From Pantoea sp. At-9b (GTDB lineage: Bacteria; Pseudomonadota; Gammaproteobacteria; Enterobacterales; Enterobacteriaceae), in contig NC_014840.1 in NCBI RefSeq assembly GCF_000175935.2, positions 257,081 through 321,080 of the forward strand: 64,000 nt of DNA, written 5' to 3'. Below the pieces are notes generated by a model. It had not been told where the DNA came from, searched no databases, and saw only the letters and a program-made list of their open reading frames with translations. Shown here piece by piece: positions 8,480 through 17,379 of the stretch (positions within the stretch are counted from its first letter, which is position 1; the number at the start of each line of letters is the position of its first letter). The translations under genes and the position numbers were made by a program.

Positions 8480-8695
8480 ATGAAAACTATCAAAGCACTG
8501 TCAATCGCCGCTGTAGCCGCTCTTTCCCTGATGTCAGCAGCCAGCTTCGCGCAGAGCATCTCTGTGACCTCTTCAACGCTGGACGGTGCGGAAGCGAAAA
8601 TCGCTGCACAGGCAGCTCAGCAGGGTGCACAGTACAAAATCACTGAAGCGAACACCAATAACCGTGTTCACATGACCGCAGAACTGTACAAATAA
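8480..8695 (+). CDS. YhcN/BhsA-family (DUF1471) periplasmic protein, paralogue 2, copy A
   Basis: The 71-residue precursor has its own signal peptide (cut after ASFA) and a DUF1471 domain (QSISVTSSTLDGAEAKIAAQ) that diverges from paralogue 1 in its second half (QYKITEANTNNRVHMTAELYK). AAGGATTAAGACC before the ATG serves as ribosome site. It shares an operon-like unit with paralogue 1 and is followed by a terminator. A near-identical copy lies at 19425-19640, and the second half recurs in the chimera at 28441-28650. Confidence 0.9.
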   Translation: MKTIKALSIAAVAALSLMSAASFAQSISVTSSTLDGAEAKIAAQAAQQGAQYKITEANTNNRVHMTAELYK

Positions 8696-8722
8696 CGGAT
8701 AGTCGTACAGTGAAGTGCCGGG

Positions 8723-8755
8723 AAAGGTCGCCATAGAGCGGCCTTTCTTGTTTTT
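8723..8755 (+). terminator. Rho-independent terminator of cassette A
   Basis: AAAGGTCGC (8723-8731) pairs with GCGGCCTTT (8738-8746), followed by CTTGTTTTT. Copies B and C carry an equivalent hairpin with a GCAA loop. Confidence 0.8.
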
Positions 8756-8877
8756 GTATGCCGCTCAACGGCAAATCAACAGTTCCTCCACACCAGCAAT
8801 CAGCGCAACTTCTGCCGTGTTTCCCCAAGCATACTGAAACAGCAGGGAGTTGAAGCCAATTGACCCGTTACATTATG

Positions 8878-8893
8878 CTGGCAACATTGCCAG
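8878..8893. promoter_or_regulatory. Palindrome upstream of the second GntR gene
   Basis: CTGGCAA-CA-TTGCCAG is a perfect inverted repeat with seven-base arms, 48 bases before the GntR start at 8942. It could be an operator for that gene or part of its leader. Confidence 0.4.
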
Positions 8894-8941
8894 CGTACCC
8901 GACTCAGGGCCGCCTAACCTCCATTGTATAAAAAGGTCCTT

Positions 8942-9619
8942 ATGAACAAAGGAATGCTTATTTCACGCACCACCCTGCACAGTGAAATAGCAGATGCTAT
9001 CCGGGAGATGATCGTCAGTGGTGAACTGGAACCCGGTGACAGAATCCCGGAAAAAGATCTCTGTGAACGGTTCGGGATATCCCGCACGCCGTTGCGGGAA
9101 GCACTTAAGGTGCTGGCGACTGAGGGCATGCTGGTGTTGCTGCCACAGCGCGGTGCGCGCGTAGCGACCCTGACCGATGAAGAACTGAGTGAACTGTTTC
9201 CCATCATCGCCAGCCTGGAAGGACTGGCGTGTGAACTGGCCTGCGTGCAGATAACTGACGAAGAAATGGCGCATATTGAACAGCTGCATGCCGATATGCT
9301 GCGAAGCTACCAACAGCAGGACAAGCTGGAATACGCACGCTTAAATCGGGAAATCCATCTCGCCTTATTCGATGCCGCACGCAATCAATCGTTGGTGACC
9401 TTCTACCGCAATCTGGAACAACGTATCCGTAATATCCGCCACACCGTGCGTCAACTGCCTGATGACTGGCGGCTGGCGGTGCAGGAGCATGAGGAAATCA
9501 TGGTTTGCCTGCGCGCCCGTGAATCCGCTCGTCTGGCGCAAACCATGCGTCAGCACGTGATGAATACCGCCAACGCGGTCCGTAATGCTGTAAACGCCAG
9601 CCGACTCACTTCCGAGTAA
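8942..9619 (+). CDS. GntR-family (FCD-type) transcriptional regulator
   Basis: The 225-residue protein has a winged helix (about residues 8-72, with DLCERFGISRTPLREALK) and a helical FCD domain with the family's metal/ligand His residues in its later part (N-R-E-I-H and the E-H-E-E-I segment). The ATG at 8942 follows AAAAAGGTCCTT; an alternative is 8954. It precedes an amino-acid-type ABC importer and a PLP enzyme on the same strand. The operator-like TTTTCGT-TG-ACGAAAA at 9731-9746 suggests it controls them. Confidence 0.9.
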   Translation: MNKGMLISRTTLHSEIADAIREMIVSGELEPGDRIPEKDLCERFGISRTPLREALKVLATEGMLVLLPQRGARVATLTDEELSELFPIIASLEGLACELACVQITDEEMAHIEQLHADMLRSYQQQDKLEYARLNREIHLALFDAARNQSLVTFYRNLEQRIRNIRHTVRQLPDDWRLAVQEHEEIMVCLRARESARLAQTMRQHVMNTANAVRNAVNASRLTSE

Positions 9620-9623
9620 AGAT

Positions 9624-9647
9624 TGACGGCGGGGTCGCTCGCCGTCA
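9624..9647 (+). terminator. Hairpin after the GntR gene
   Basis: TGACGGCG (9624-9631) and CGCCGTCA (9640-9647) pair perfectly around an eight-base loop, four bases after the stop codon. There is no long T run, so termination may be partial. Confidence 0.55.
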
Positions 9648-9730
9648 GCACATCTCTACGACTTTCCCTGACTTTGCCGCCTGGGCATGCTGCTGCCTTT
9701 TGGCAATATGAATTCATTATACATTATTAA

Positions 9731-9746
9731 TTTTCGTTGACGAAAA
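9731..9746. promoter_or_regulatory. Candidate GntR operator before the ABC transporter genes
   Basis: TTTTCGT-TG-ACGAAAA is a perfect inverted repeat with seven-base arms and a GT..AC core of the kind bound by FCD-type GntR proteins. It lies 114 bases before the start of the substrate-binding protein gene, in an AT-rich promoter-like stretch. Confidence 0.5.
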
Positions 9747-9859
9747 CTTCACCAACGATTCATTCTGACGTCCAGCGCTTACGTCATCTGTTCCCGTTGG
9801 TGCATGGGAACAGCCAAATTCACATTTGATTGCAACATTTGGCCTGGCACGGAGAAACC

Positions 9860-10768
9860 ATGAAACCCTATCTGCCCCTGTTCACCGTATTCACCCTGGG
9901 AATGCTCGCTTTGCCGGTTGCGGGCGAGGAACTTAACGGAACACTGAAGAAGATTGCCGATAGCGGAGAAATCGCCGTCGGGCATCGCGATGGCGCAGTG
10001 CCTTTTTCCTATTACGATGACAAGCAGCAGCCAATCGGCTACGCGATGGATATCTGCGGGGCAGTGGTGGATGCAGTCAAAGCCAAGCTGAACAAACCCG
10101 ATCTGAAGGTTGATACGATGGCCGTGACCGGTGCTACGCGTATCCCGTTGCTGGCCAATGGCACCATAGACATGGAATGCGGCACCACAACGAACAACGC
10201 GGAACGGCAAAAACAGGTCACTTTCTCCACGACGTATTTCGTTGCGGCGGTTCGCATCATGTCCAAAAAATCGGCTCCGGTGTCGGATATGGCCGAACTG
10301 AAAGGCAAAGCGGTGGTGACGTTGGCTGGCACTACCAGCGTCAAGATCATCAACGATGCTAACAATGCTCAACATCTGGGGATGCGCATTCTATTGGCGA
10401 AAGATCTGGCTGAAGGGATGCTGACGCTGGAAACCGGTCGTGCTGCGGCTTTCATTTTCGACGATGTCTCCCTGGCGGGCGCTCGCGCTACAGCCAAATC
10501 TCCCGACGACTACCAGATCTCTGAGCAGCCGTTATCAGTAGAACCCTATGGCATCATGCTGCGCCGCGACGATCCGCAGTTCAAAGCGTTGGTGAATGCT
10601 GCTATTGAGGGGCTGTATAAAAGCGGCGCTATCAACGCCATCTATGACAAATGGTTTACCCAGCCGATTGCCCCGATGAATGTAAACATGAACTTCCCCA
10701 TATCGGCACAGTTGCAGAAAGCCATCGCTAACCCGACCGACGATCCAAACCCCGAGCTGTATCGTTAA
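9860..10768 (+). CDS. Amino-acid ABC transporter, periplasmic substrate-binding protein (GltI-like)
   Basis: The 302-residue precursor has a signal peptide (MKPYLPLFTVFTLGMLALPVAG) and a family-3 solute-binding fold. G-H-R-D-G-A-V-P-F-S-Y-Y (about residues 41-52) and D-M-E-C-G-T-T-T-N-N-A-E-R (about 107-119) match the GltI/AatJ glutamate-aspartate binding proteins. GGAG lies nine bases before the chosen ATG at 9860. The two permease genes follow directly. Glutamate, aspartate or a related dicarboxylic amino acid is the likely ligand, but the specificity is inferred from family only. Confidence 0.88.
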   Translation: MKPYLPLFTVFTLGMLALPVAGEELNGTLKKIADSGEIAVGHRDGAVPFSYYDDKQQPIGYAMDICGAVVDAVKAKLNKPDLKVDTMAVTGATRIPLLANGTIDMECGTTTNNAERQKQVTFSTTYFVAAVRIMSKKSAPVSDMAELKGKAVVTLAGTTSVKIINDANNAQHLGMRILLAKDLAEGMLTLETGRAAAFIFDDVSLAGARATAKSPDDYQISEQPLSVEPYGIMLRRDDPQFKALVNAAIEGLYKSGAINAIYDKWFTQPIAPMNVNMNFPISAQLQKAIANPTDDPNPELYR

Positions 10769-10795
10769 GCCGTAAAGTGTGGGAAGGAAATACAC

Positions 10796-11527
10796 ATGAA
10801 CTACCACTGGAACTGGGCTGCCTTCTTTGATGTGTCACTGGACGGTGCACATAGCTGGTGGGAAACGCTGGTCATGGGGTTGGGCTGGACCGCTGCCACC
10901 GCGGTCGGTGCTTTCGCCATTGCGTTGCTGCTTGGCTCGCTGGCTGGTGTCCTGCGGAACTTACCATCACGCGGGCTGAACGGCATGGGCAGTGCCTTCG
11001 TCGAAGTGTTCCGTAATATCCCACTGCTGATGCAGATGTTCCTGTGGTACTTCGTGTTGCCGGAAGCATTGCCCCGTGCGGCTGGGGATTGGCTGAAGCA
11101 ATTGCCAAATGCCCAGTTCTACACCGCGGTATTATGCCTCGGTTGTTATCACGGTGCGCGCATGGCGGAAGTGGTGCGCGCCGGGCTGGAGAGTTTGTCT
11201 AAAGGCCAGCGCATGGCCGGGCAGGCGTTGGGGCTGACGCTGCCTCAAACCTATCGCTATGTCCTGCTGCCGGTGGCGTATCGCATTGTAACCCCCGCCA
11301 TTACCTCAGAATTTCTCAGCTGTACCAAAAATACCTCAGTGGCGCTGGCGATCGGCCTGATCGAGCTGACCGGCAGCGCCCGTGCCATGCAGGAAAACAC
11401 ATTTCAGGTCTTCGAGGCGTTCAGCGTCGCTACGGTGTTGTATCTGCTGCTCAATATGGCGATCGTCTTCGCGATGCGCGGCATCGAAAAGCGGGCGGCG
11501 CTGCCGGGCTTTGGAAAAAAAGGATAG
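10796..11527 (+). CDS. Amino-acid ABC transporter permease (GltJ-like)
   Basis: The 243-residue protein has about five or six membrane segments. Its E-V-F-R-N-I-P-L-L-M-Q-M-F-L-W-Y block (about residues 68-83) is typical of polar amino-acid permeases, and the EAA loop lies near G-L-E-S-L-S-K-G-Q-R-M-A-G-Q-A-L-G (about 128-144). A GGAAGG ribosome site precedes it. It ends three bases before the second permease gene, so the two are surely co-transcribed and form the heteromeric channel. Confidence 0.9.
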   Translation: MNYHWNWAAFFDVSLDGAHSWWETLVMGLGWTAATAVGAFAIALLLGSLAGVLRNLPSRGLNGMGSAFVEVFRNIPLLMQMFLWYFVLPEALPRAAGDWLKQLPNAQFYTAVLCLGCYHGARMAEVVRAGLESLSKGQRMAGQALGLTLPQTYRYVLLPVAYRIVTPAITSEFLSCTKNTSVALAIGLIELTGSARAMQENTFQVFEAFSVATVLYLLLNMAIVFAMRGIEKRAALPGFGKKG

Positions 11528-11530
11528 GTT

Positions 11531-12223
11531 ATGCTGTCGGGATTTGACATTCAAAGCATCGTTAGCGCGCTGCCCTATCTGTTTATGACAGGTATGCGCT
11601 TCACCCTCAGCCTGACACTTTGTGCCACGGTAATTGGCATTGTGTTCGGTACTGCTCTGGCCATCATGCGTCTGTCCCGCTTCCCACTGCTGGTGATGCT
11701 GGCTTCCAGTTACGTCAATCTGATGCGTTCATTGCCGCTGGTGCTGGTGATTTTCTGGTTCTACTTCCTGGTGCCTTACCTGCTTCAGTGGCTCACCGGT
11801 TCCTCGTTTCCGGTCCGGGTAGATCCGTTCTGGTCATCGGTGATTACCTTTACCTTGTTCGAAGCCTGCTATTTCTGCGAAATCGTTCGCTCGGGAATCC
11901 AGTCGTTGCCGCGAGGCCAGAGCAGTGCCGCGCTGGCACTGGGTCTCACCCCCGCGCAGTCTCTGCTTTACGTGATATTGCCGCAGGCGATGCGCAACAT
12001 GCTGCCGCTGTTCCTGACGCAAACCATCATTCTTTTTCAGGACACCTCGCTGGTCTATGTCCTCTCGATCACTGATTTCCTCGGCGCTGCCGCCAAAGTA
12101 GCCCAGCGCGACGGCCGTCTGCTGGAGATGTACCTGTTTGCGGCGGCGGTCTATTTCCTGATCTCTTACGGCGCTTCGTGCGGCGTGCGCTATCTGCAAA
12201 AGCGCATCTCCATCGTGCGCTAA
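11531..12223 (+). CDS. Amino-acid ABC transporter permease (GltK-like)
   Basis: The 230-residue membrane protein has the same layout as the upstream permease: M-R-S-L-P-L-V-L-V-I-F-W-F-Y (about residues 64-77) and an EAA loop near G-I-Q-S-L-P-R-G-Q-S-S-A-A-L-A-L-G (about 123-139). It would pair with the upstream permease. No ATP-binding gene follows; the next gene is a PLP enzyme. The importer must therefore borrow an ATPase encoded elsewhere, or the system is incomplete. Confidence 0.9.
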   Translation: MLSGFDIQSIVSALPYLFMTGMRFTLSLTLCATVIGIVFGTALAIMRLSRFPLLVMLASSYVNLMRSLPLVLVIFWFYFLVPYLLQWLTGSSFPVRVDPFWSSVITFTLFEACYFCEIVRSGIQSLPRGQSSAALALGLTPAQSLLYVILPQAMRNMLPLFLTQTIILFQDTSLVYVLSITDFLGAAAKVAQRDGRLLEMYLFAAAVYFLISYGASCGVRYLQKRISIVR

Positions 12224-12252
12224 CGCGATATTTCAACCTGACGGATGTTTCG

Positions 12253-13476
12253 ATGACTGTACCCCACAATAATGATTACGCCCTGCATGCTAACGATCCT
12301 GACGCTCTGCTGCGCGAGTCGGCGGCACGAACGGAAACGTTGTTAAATGGCCGTATTGTGCTTTATGCCGGGGCGAACCTGCCCAGTCCGGCAGCGATGG
12401 CCGCCTATGCTCCAGGGTTAAGCGCTTATCCGGCGATGGGGCCCGCTTTCAGCAAGGAGCAGCCAGATACCGGGCTGGTTTCAACACTGGAAGTCGCACT
12501 GGAGCAAGAAATCAATGGGTTGCTTGGTTCTGCATGGGCGGAAACCCGATTGCCCAATTGCACTACCGCTAATCTGGCGGTATTCCACGCTTTCAGCCAG
12601 CCGGGCGATTTGCTGCTGGCCCCGGATGCGGCCCATGGCGGACACCTGAGCCAACGCCGCAACGGTACGCCTGCTCTGGCTGGCTTGCGGGTGGAGGAAT
12701 TGCCGTTCGACGCGTCAAACTGTTGTCTCGATGCGGTAGCGGCAGCGGAACAGGTCCGTCAACGACGACCCGCCATGGTGATGTTGGGGCGCTCTGTCAT
12801 GATCACACCCGACGATGTGGAGCCAGTAGTAGAGGCGGCCCGTGCAGTCGGTGCCATCACGGTGTTCGATGCATCTCATGTGCTGGGCCTGATTATCGGC
12901 GGCGTATTTCCCAATCCGCTGGCAATGGGCGTCGATATTCTGACCAGCTCCACCTACAAAACGCTGCCAGGTCGACCGCACAGCATCATCGCCGGACGTG
13001 ATGCCGCACAGGGGAAACACTTAGCACAACTCATCGGACAGCGGTTGATTGCCAACGCCGATGCAGGCTGTCTGCCGTCATTGCTGGTCACGTTGCAAGA
13101 AGCCCGTCAGGAAGGTGTCGGTTACGCTCAGCAAATCTGCCGCAATACAACAGCCATGGCTGAGGCATTGCAGGGGTTTGCTGTGACGGTCACCGCGGCG
13201 AAACCCGGGCAAACGGCTACCCACCAATTGCTGATACCCATGAGCGATGTAATGCCAGCCAGCGCGGTGATTGACCATCTGGCCCGTCAGGGTGTGCTGG
13301 TGGGTACCTGCAATGATCCCCTGGCTCCCGGTAGATTCGCCCTGCGAGTGGGCACCCAGTTTATGACCAGACAGGGATGTGACGAAAAGGATTTCGAGGT
13401 ATTTGCCCGTCGCCTGGCGGCGTTATTGGTGCGCGACCCGGATGGGCGTATGGCTTGTCTTCCTGAAAACGGATAA
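12253..13476 (+). CDS. Serine hydroxymethyltransferase-like PLP enzyme
   Basis: The 407-residue protein is a fold-type I PLP enzyme closest in layout to GlyA. V-F-D-A-S-H-V-L-G-L-I-I-G-G (about residues 204-217) corresponds to the GlyA D-x-A-H-V-x-G-L-I block, with D206 and H209 contacting PLP, and S-S-T-Y-K-T-L-P-G-R (232-241) holds the presumed Schiff-base lysine K236. The usual Thr/His run before the lysine is changed (S-S-T-Y), and the protein is clearly divergent. An amino-acid aldolase or alpha-methylserine-type activity is as likely as housekeeping SHMT. It starts 30 bases after the permease and probably acts on what the importer brings in. Confidence 0.8.
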   Translation: MTVPHNNDYALHANDPDALLRESAARTETLLNGRIVLYAGANLPSPAAMAAYAPGLSAYPAMGPAFSKEQPDTGLVSTLEVALEQEINGLLGSAWAETRLPNCTTANLAVFHAFSQPGDLLLAPDAAHGGHLSQRRNGTPALAGLRVEELPFDASNCCLDAVAAAEQVRQRRPAMVMLGRSVMITPDDVEPVVEAARAVGAITVFDASHVLGLIIGGVFPNPLAMGVDILTSSTYKTLPGRPHSIIAGRDAAQGKHLAQLIGQRLIANADAGCLPSLLVTLQEARQEGVGYAQQICRNTTAMAEALQGFAVTVTAAKPGQTATHQLLIPMSDVMPASAVIDHLARQGVLVGTCNDPLAPGRFALRVGTQFMTRQGCDEKDFEVFARRLAALLVRDPDGRMACLPENG

Positions 13477-13503
13477 ACGGCGTCCCTTCGTTGGTTGTGA
13501 ACC

Positions 13504-13537
13504 TCCGGTGAGAACAACATGGTGGTTTATCACCGGA
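13504..13537 (+). terminator. Hairpin after the SHMT-like gene
   Basis: TCCGGTGA (13504-13511) and TCACCGGA (13530-13537) pair perfectly around an 18-base loop, 28 bases after the stop codon. It lacks a T run; it is probably the transcript end. Confidence 0.4.
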
Positions 13538-13749
13538 ATACACAAATACTCATTTACTCAAAAACTCATGGAGACAGGCATTTAGCGGTAGAGGTAGCTG
13601 CCAATCCCCACTAAAGTGACGATGTCACTTTTTGTTGCGGTCACTGTTGGCCGATTAGCCGTATTCATTGTCCATATACGGATACTTTGCACCATCCGGC
13701 TTTCTGTATTCTGTGACGACGAGACCTTGTCTGTGTCAAAGGAAAATAC

Positions 13750-14142
13750 ATGAAAACGCATCGTCAGATTGTCGTTGACGCCTTAACGGAAATTGTCAGC
13801 AACCCAATACATGATGAAGTGAAAATCGCGTCATATTTTTCGCCTGCCTATCAGCAATATGTTGATGGCAAGCATATGGATTACCGCGATTTCATCAAAC
13901 ATATGGCAGTGCTGAAAACGTTGACGCATCAGATGCAGGTAACAATGCTAAGCATTGTTTCTGAAGGAAACAGGGTCTGCACGCATCATCGCGTTAAGGT
14001 TGAAAAACACAATGGTGCACGCAGCGAAGTGGAGGTGATGGCACACTTCACGTTGGCAGCAGATCGGATTGTCCGATGTGATGAATTAACCCGTCAGATA
14101 TCCGGTGATAAGCGTGATCATGATTTGGGCAGCAGGATCTAA
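13750..14142 (+). CDS. SnoaL/NTF2-like fold small protein
   Basis: The 130-residue protein has the pattern of a SnoaL-like polyketide-cyclase/NTF2 fold: an N-terminal helix with Y-F-S-P-A-Y-Q-Q-Y-V-D-G, a middle segment M-D-Y-R-D-F-I-K-H, and alternating strands ending with a D-R-I-V-R-C-D-E-L-T block. Family members bind or isomerise small hydrophobic molecules. An AAAGGAAAATAC stretch precedes the ATG. It has no operon partner and the substrate is unknown. Confidence 0.65.
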   Translation: MKTHRQIVVDALTEIVSNPIHDEVKIASYFSPAYQQYVDGKHMDYRDFIKHMAVLKTLTHQMQVTMLSIVSEGNRVCTHHRVKVEKHNGARSEVEVMAHFTLAADRIVRCDELTRQISGDKRDHDLGSRI

Positions 14143-14208
14143 GCTGTCAACGAAGCCTTGCCCATCATTTCATCATTGCAATGATGGGGCGGCGGAATGA
14201 AACATTAG

Positions 14209-15126
14209 TCAGTCCTGCCAGCGCCATTCAGGCTGACTGAGATGTTTGGCAAAAAAGTCCGACAGTGCTTTTACCTTAAGCGGGCGGCTGCGCGATGTCG
14301 GGGTAACAAAGTAGAGCCCTCCCTGGGTCATCGACCACTCATCAAGCAGATGCACCAGTCTCCCGTCTTTCAGATACTCAGCGGCAATAAATTCAGGCAG
14401 TTCGGCGATACCCAACCCCGCCAACAGCGGCGGCAGCAGCGCGTCGGAGTTGGTTACCCGCAACGGGCCGTTCGGCACAATATCTTCCTGCAAACCAGAC
14501 GAGTGGCTAAACCGCCACACCTGGCTTCGTGCCCTGTAGGCATAGCTGAAGCACTGCCGGGCAGACAACTCACGCGGATGCTGCGGCATACCGTGTTGTG
14601 CGAGGTAAGCCGGTGACGCCACCAGATACTGCGTCACCGCACACAGCCGGCGTGCGACCAGTGAGGAATCCGGCAGCGACGCAATACGCAATGCGGCGTC
14701 AAAGCCCTCCGCGATCAGATCGACTGACGCATCGGACAGATGCAGATCCACGCTCAGTTCCGGGAACTGGCGAATAAGTTCTGGCATCAGGGGGGCAACC
14801 CACCGCAGTCCAAATGACATCGGGACGGCCAGCCGTACCTGACCGCGTGGTTGTACTGCCAGATCGTGCGCTTCGCTTTCCATTTCTTCCGCCTGGCGAT
14901 ACATCTCCGAGGCCTTGGTAACCATGCTCTGACCAAACTCCGTCAGAGCCAGCTGGCGTGACGTTCGGTTAAACAGCCTGCCGCCCAGTCGCTCCTCAAG
15001 CCGTGCCACAGCGCGGGAAACGGTCGGTACGGATACGCCCATCACTCTGGCCGCAGCAGCAAAAGAACCTTCCTCTGCCACCTTTGCGAACATCGCGAGT
15101 CCTTCAAAATCGGGAAATTTGTTCAT
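14209..15126 (-). CDS. LysR-family transcriptional regulator
   Basis: The 305-residue protein has an N-terminal winged helix (F-A-A-A-A-R-V-M-G-V-S-V-P-T-V-S-R-A-V at about residues 22-40) and a substrate-binding domain of the CrgA-like subgroup. It is divergent from the VOC-protein gene at 15264; the 137 bases between them contain repeats of TTTCAAAT and the inverted repeat GACAAC-C-GTTGTC (15205-15217). It is therefore the likely regulator of the VOC/SnoaL/SDR group. Confidence 0.9.
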   Translation of the reverse strand: MNKFPDFEGLAMFAKVAEEGSFAAAARVMGVSVPTVSRAVARLEERLGGRLFNRTSRQLALTEFGQSMVTKASEMYRQAEEMESEAHDLAVQPRGQVRLAVPMSFGLRWVAPLMPELIRQFPELSVDLHLSDASVDLIAEGFDAALRIASLPDSSLVARRLCAVTQYLVASPAYLAQHGMPQHPRELSARQCFSYAYRARSQVWRFSHSSGLQEDIVPNGPLRVTNSDALLPPLLAGLGIAELPEFIAAEYLKDGRLVHLLDEWSMTQGGLYFVTPTSRSRPLKVKALSDFFAKHLSQPEWRWQD

Positions 15127-15263
15127 TTCAAATTTGCAATGATGAGTTTCAAATCATTCTATTTTGAAAATCACCTTTCGTCGATATGCTTTTCACATCG
15201 CGATGACAACCGTTGTCGCCCGGGACTCAGATTCGGGTCATTAACGCATTACAGGGATAAAAA

Positions 15264-15818
15264 ATGAAAACCAACCGCATCGCTTCAACACTGTTTGCTT
15301 CCTCTCTGTTACTGGGAGCGGCCAGCGTCGCTGCACCGGCCTTCAGCGCCAGCCAGCCGCCGCTGGTCACGATTTCCGGCGTGGATCATGCCGGGATTAA
15401 CGTCCCGGATTTGGATAAAGCCATCGCATTTTTCCAGACCACTTTCGGCGCGACACTGGAATCAGACATCACCCCGGGAGCCATCCCGGATGCGTGGAAA
15501 GCGGCTTTTAACTGGCATCAGTCCAGTGAACTTAAGCGTTTTGTCATGATGCGCCTGCCGGATGGCACCGGTGTGGAACTCTTCCAGTATCGGGGTGAGT
15601 TAATCGGTCATGAGCGTCCTCATCAGGATGATGACGCCGCGACGCACATCGCGCTGAAAACGCATGACGTACAGACCAGCTATGCAGCCATCAAGCAAGC
15701 CGGGCTGAAAACCCTGAACGAGCCAGTGACAAACGCCGATGGCACCCAGTGGTTTTACTTCCTGACGCCGTGGGGCTCGCAGATTGAGCTGGTTGGCAAA
15801 GTGAAAACATCAAACTGA
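15264..15818 (+). CDS. Secreted VOC-superfamily (glyoxalase-like) protein
   Basis: The 184-residue precursor carries an apparent signal peptide (MKTNRIASTLFASSLLLGAASVAAPAFSA) and one vicinal-oxygen-chelate domain: V-D-H-A-G-I-N-V-P-D-L-D-K-A-I-A-F-F (about residues 41-58) and a C-terminal strand ending W-G-S-Q-I-E-L-V. D-H, H-I-A and the final E-L positions supply potential metal ligands. Periplasmic VOC proteins are uncommon. It is followed 12 bases later by another secreted small protein, so the two form a unit under the divergent LysR gene. Confidence 0.8.
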   Translation: MKTNRIASTLFASSLLLGAASVAAPAFSASQPPLVTISGVDHAGINVPDLDKAIAFFQTTFGATLESDITPGAIPDAWKAAFNWHQSSELKRFVMMRLPDGTGVELFQYRGELIGHERPHQDDDAATHIALKTHDVQTSYAAIKQAGLKTLNEPVTNADGTQWFYFLTPWGSQIELVGKVKTSN

Positions 15819-15830
15819 CAGGACACTGAG

Positions 15831-16286
15831 ATGAAAAAGATATTTACCCAAGGCTTACTCCTGACCGCTTTGCTGGCAGGCACCTATAACGTATTTGCGG
15901 AGAACACCACCATGAACATCACCACCACTGAGACGGTTCCTGCGGGTTTGCAGCAGCTGATTGATCGCCACTTTGCCATCTGGAACAACACCGATGCCAC
16001 TGAGCGGGCGAAAGGTTTTGCCGGTGTCTATACATCTGATTTTTTCGTTGCCGATTACGACGGACTGAATAAGGGGGCGGAACGCGTGAATGCCGCCATC
16101 AGCCGAGTGCAGTCAAAACACCCTGGTTTTATCTTTACCCCGGCTCCCGTCGAGTGGAATCACGGCATTGCCCGTGTGACATGGGGCTATGGCCCGAAAG
16201 ATAACCCTTACCTGGTGCGGGGGGAAGATGTCATTACCGTCAGCGGCGACAGGCTGTCGAGCGCCCGTGTTTTTCTCAGCAAATGA
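15831..16286 (+). CDS. Secreted SnoaL/NTF2-like protein
   Basis: The 151-residue precursor has a signal peptide (MKKIFTQGLLLTALLAGTYNVFA) and a SnoaL-like domain with L-I-D-R-H-F-A-I-W-N-N-T-D (about residues 43-55), a middle Y-T-S-D-F-F-V-A-D-Y-D-G segment and a C-terminal V-E-W-N-H-G-I-A-R-V-T-W-G-Y block. It lies 12 bases after the VOC gene with a GGACACTGAG ribosome site, and likely shares its role. The substrate is unknown. Confidence 0.7.
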   Translation: MKKIFTQGLLLTALLAGTYNVFAENTTMNITTTETVPAGLQQLIDRHFAIWNNTDATERAKGFAGVYTSDFFVADYDGLNKGAERVNAAISRVQSKHPGFIFTPAPVEWNHGIARVTWGYGPKDNPYLVRGEDVITVSGDRLSSARVFLSK

Positions 16287-16343
16287 TGCAGTACGGGCAA
16301 TCATTATCAATTATCCACCTGTGTGAAGAGTGTTTTTCTGATT

Positions 16344-16361
16344 AGTGCGTTTTTCCGCACT
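16344..16361 (+). terminator. Small hairpin after the VOC/SnoaL pair
   Basis: AGTGCG (16344-16349) pairs with CGCACT (16356-16361) around a T-rich loop, 57 bases after the stop codon. It is probably the end of the two-gene unit; the support is weak. Confidence 0.35.
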
Positions 16362-16450
16362 GATTAAAGACGTTACAGTGCTTGCCGGACGTAATAGCCG
16401 GGTTTTCACTGTAATTCATTGATTAAAAATTAATATTAAGGGGTTACACC

Positions 16451-17200
16451 ATGAGTAAAAAACTTTCGGACAAAATCGCGTTAGTCACAGGCGGCAGCTC
16501 AGGTATCGGCTTGGCGTCAGCGCAGGAGCTGGCAGAGCAGGGCGCGACAGTGTATATCACGGGCCGCCGCCAGGAAGAACTCGATGCCGCAGTGGCCTTA
16601 ATCGGGCCGTCAGCAAGAGGGATTCGTGCTGATGCCTCGGTATTAAGCGACCTCGATACTGTGTTTTCGACCATCGCCAGCGCGTCAGGCAAACTGGACA
16701 TACTGTTCGCCAATGCGGGTGGCGGCGACATGATGCCGCTGGGCAGCATCACTGAAGAACACTTTGACCGTATTTTCGGCACTAACGTGCGTGGCGTGCT
16801 GTTCACCGTTCAGAAGGCGCTACCGCTGCTGACAAATGGTGCTTCCGTGATTCTTACCGGTTCAACAGCCGCGACGAAAGGCACCGCCAACTTCAGCGTT
16901 TACAGCGCAAGTAAGGCTGCGGTGCGTAACCTGGCCCGTTCCTGGGCGCTTGATCTGAAAGACCGTGGTATTCGCATCAATGTGGTCAGCCCTGGACCGA
17001 TCCGCACGCCAGGCCTGGGAGGGCTTGTCCCGGAAGAACATCGTCAGGGGCTGTTTGACATGCTGGCCGCTGGCGTACCGCTGGGTCGCCTTGGTGAACC
17101 AGAAGAAATTGGTAAAACGGTCGCGTTTCTGGCGTCTGACGATGCGAGTTTTATTAACGCGTCTGAAATCTTCGTTGACGGCGGACTCGCTCAAATTTAA
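16451..17200 (+). CDS. Short-chain dehydrogenase/reductase (SDR)
   Basis: The 249-residue protein is a classical SDR. The cofactor loop T-G-G-S-S-G-I-G is at residues 13-20, N-A-G-G at 88-91, catalytic S138 in I-L-T-G-S-T, and Y151-x-x-x-K155 in V-Y-S-A-S-K. The F-V-D-G-G-L-A-Q-I end is typical of the family. It would reduce or oxidise a small carbonyl/alcohol with NAD(P)H. It has a GGGGTTACACC ribosome site and its own leader, and lies in the LysR-flanked group of oxidoreductases. Confidence 0.9.
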   Translation: MSKKLSDKIALVTGGSSGIGLASAQELAEQGATVYITGRRQEELDAAVALIGPSARGIRADASVLSDLDTVFSTIASASGKLDILFANAGGGDMMPLGSITEEHFDRIFGTNVRGVLFTVQKALPLLTNGASVILTGSTAATKGTANFSVYSASKAAVRNLARSWALDLKDRGIRINVVSPGPIRTPGLGGLVPEEHRQGLFDMLAAGVPLGRLGEPEEIGKTVAFLASDDASFINASEIFVDGGLAQI

Positions 17201-17379
17201 CTCGTACACCCGCTATTTAATTACTGCTCCGAAGCAATTTATACGCTTATCGGCCGCATAGCCTTGCGTCATAAATGCCAGAATGAATGTTCGATGTACG
17301 TTAACCAATTACGGTCGGAATTTATTTATGGCATGACGTCAGGCGGGAATAACCTGCACATCATTAATGGAGAATGACC

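Larger units (their letters stand above)
8024..8746 (+). repeat. DUF1471 cassette, copy A (two paralogues)
   Basis: The cassette begins at ATTCAATTTTTTTGAAT, contains a shared leader (with the GAGGC-ACAAC-GCCTC hairpin at 8101-8115), two small periplasmic-protein genes separated by a stem-loop, and ends in a terminator. Copy B (18969-19693) is almost identical base for base. Copy C (28318-28703) has the same ends but only one, chimeric gene. Confidence 0.9.
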
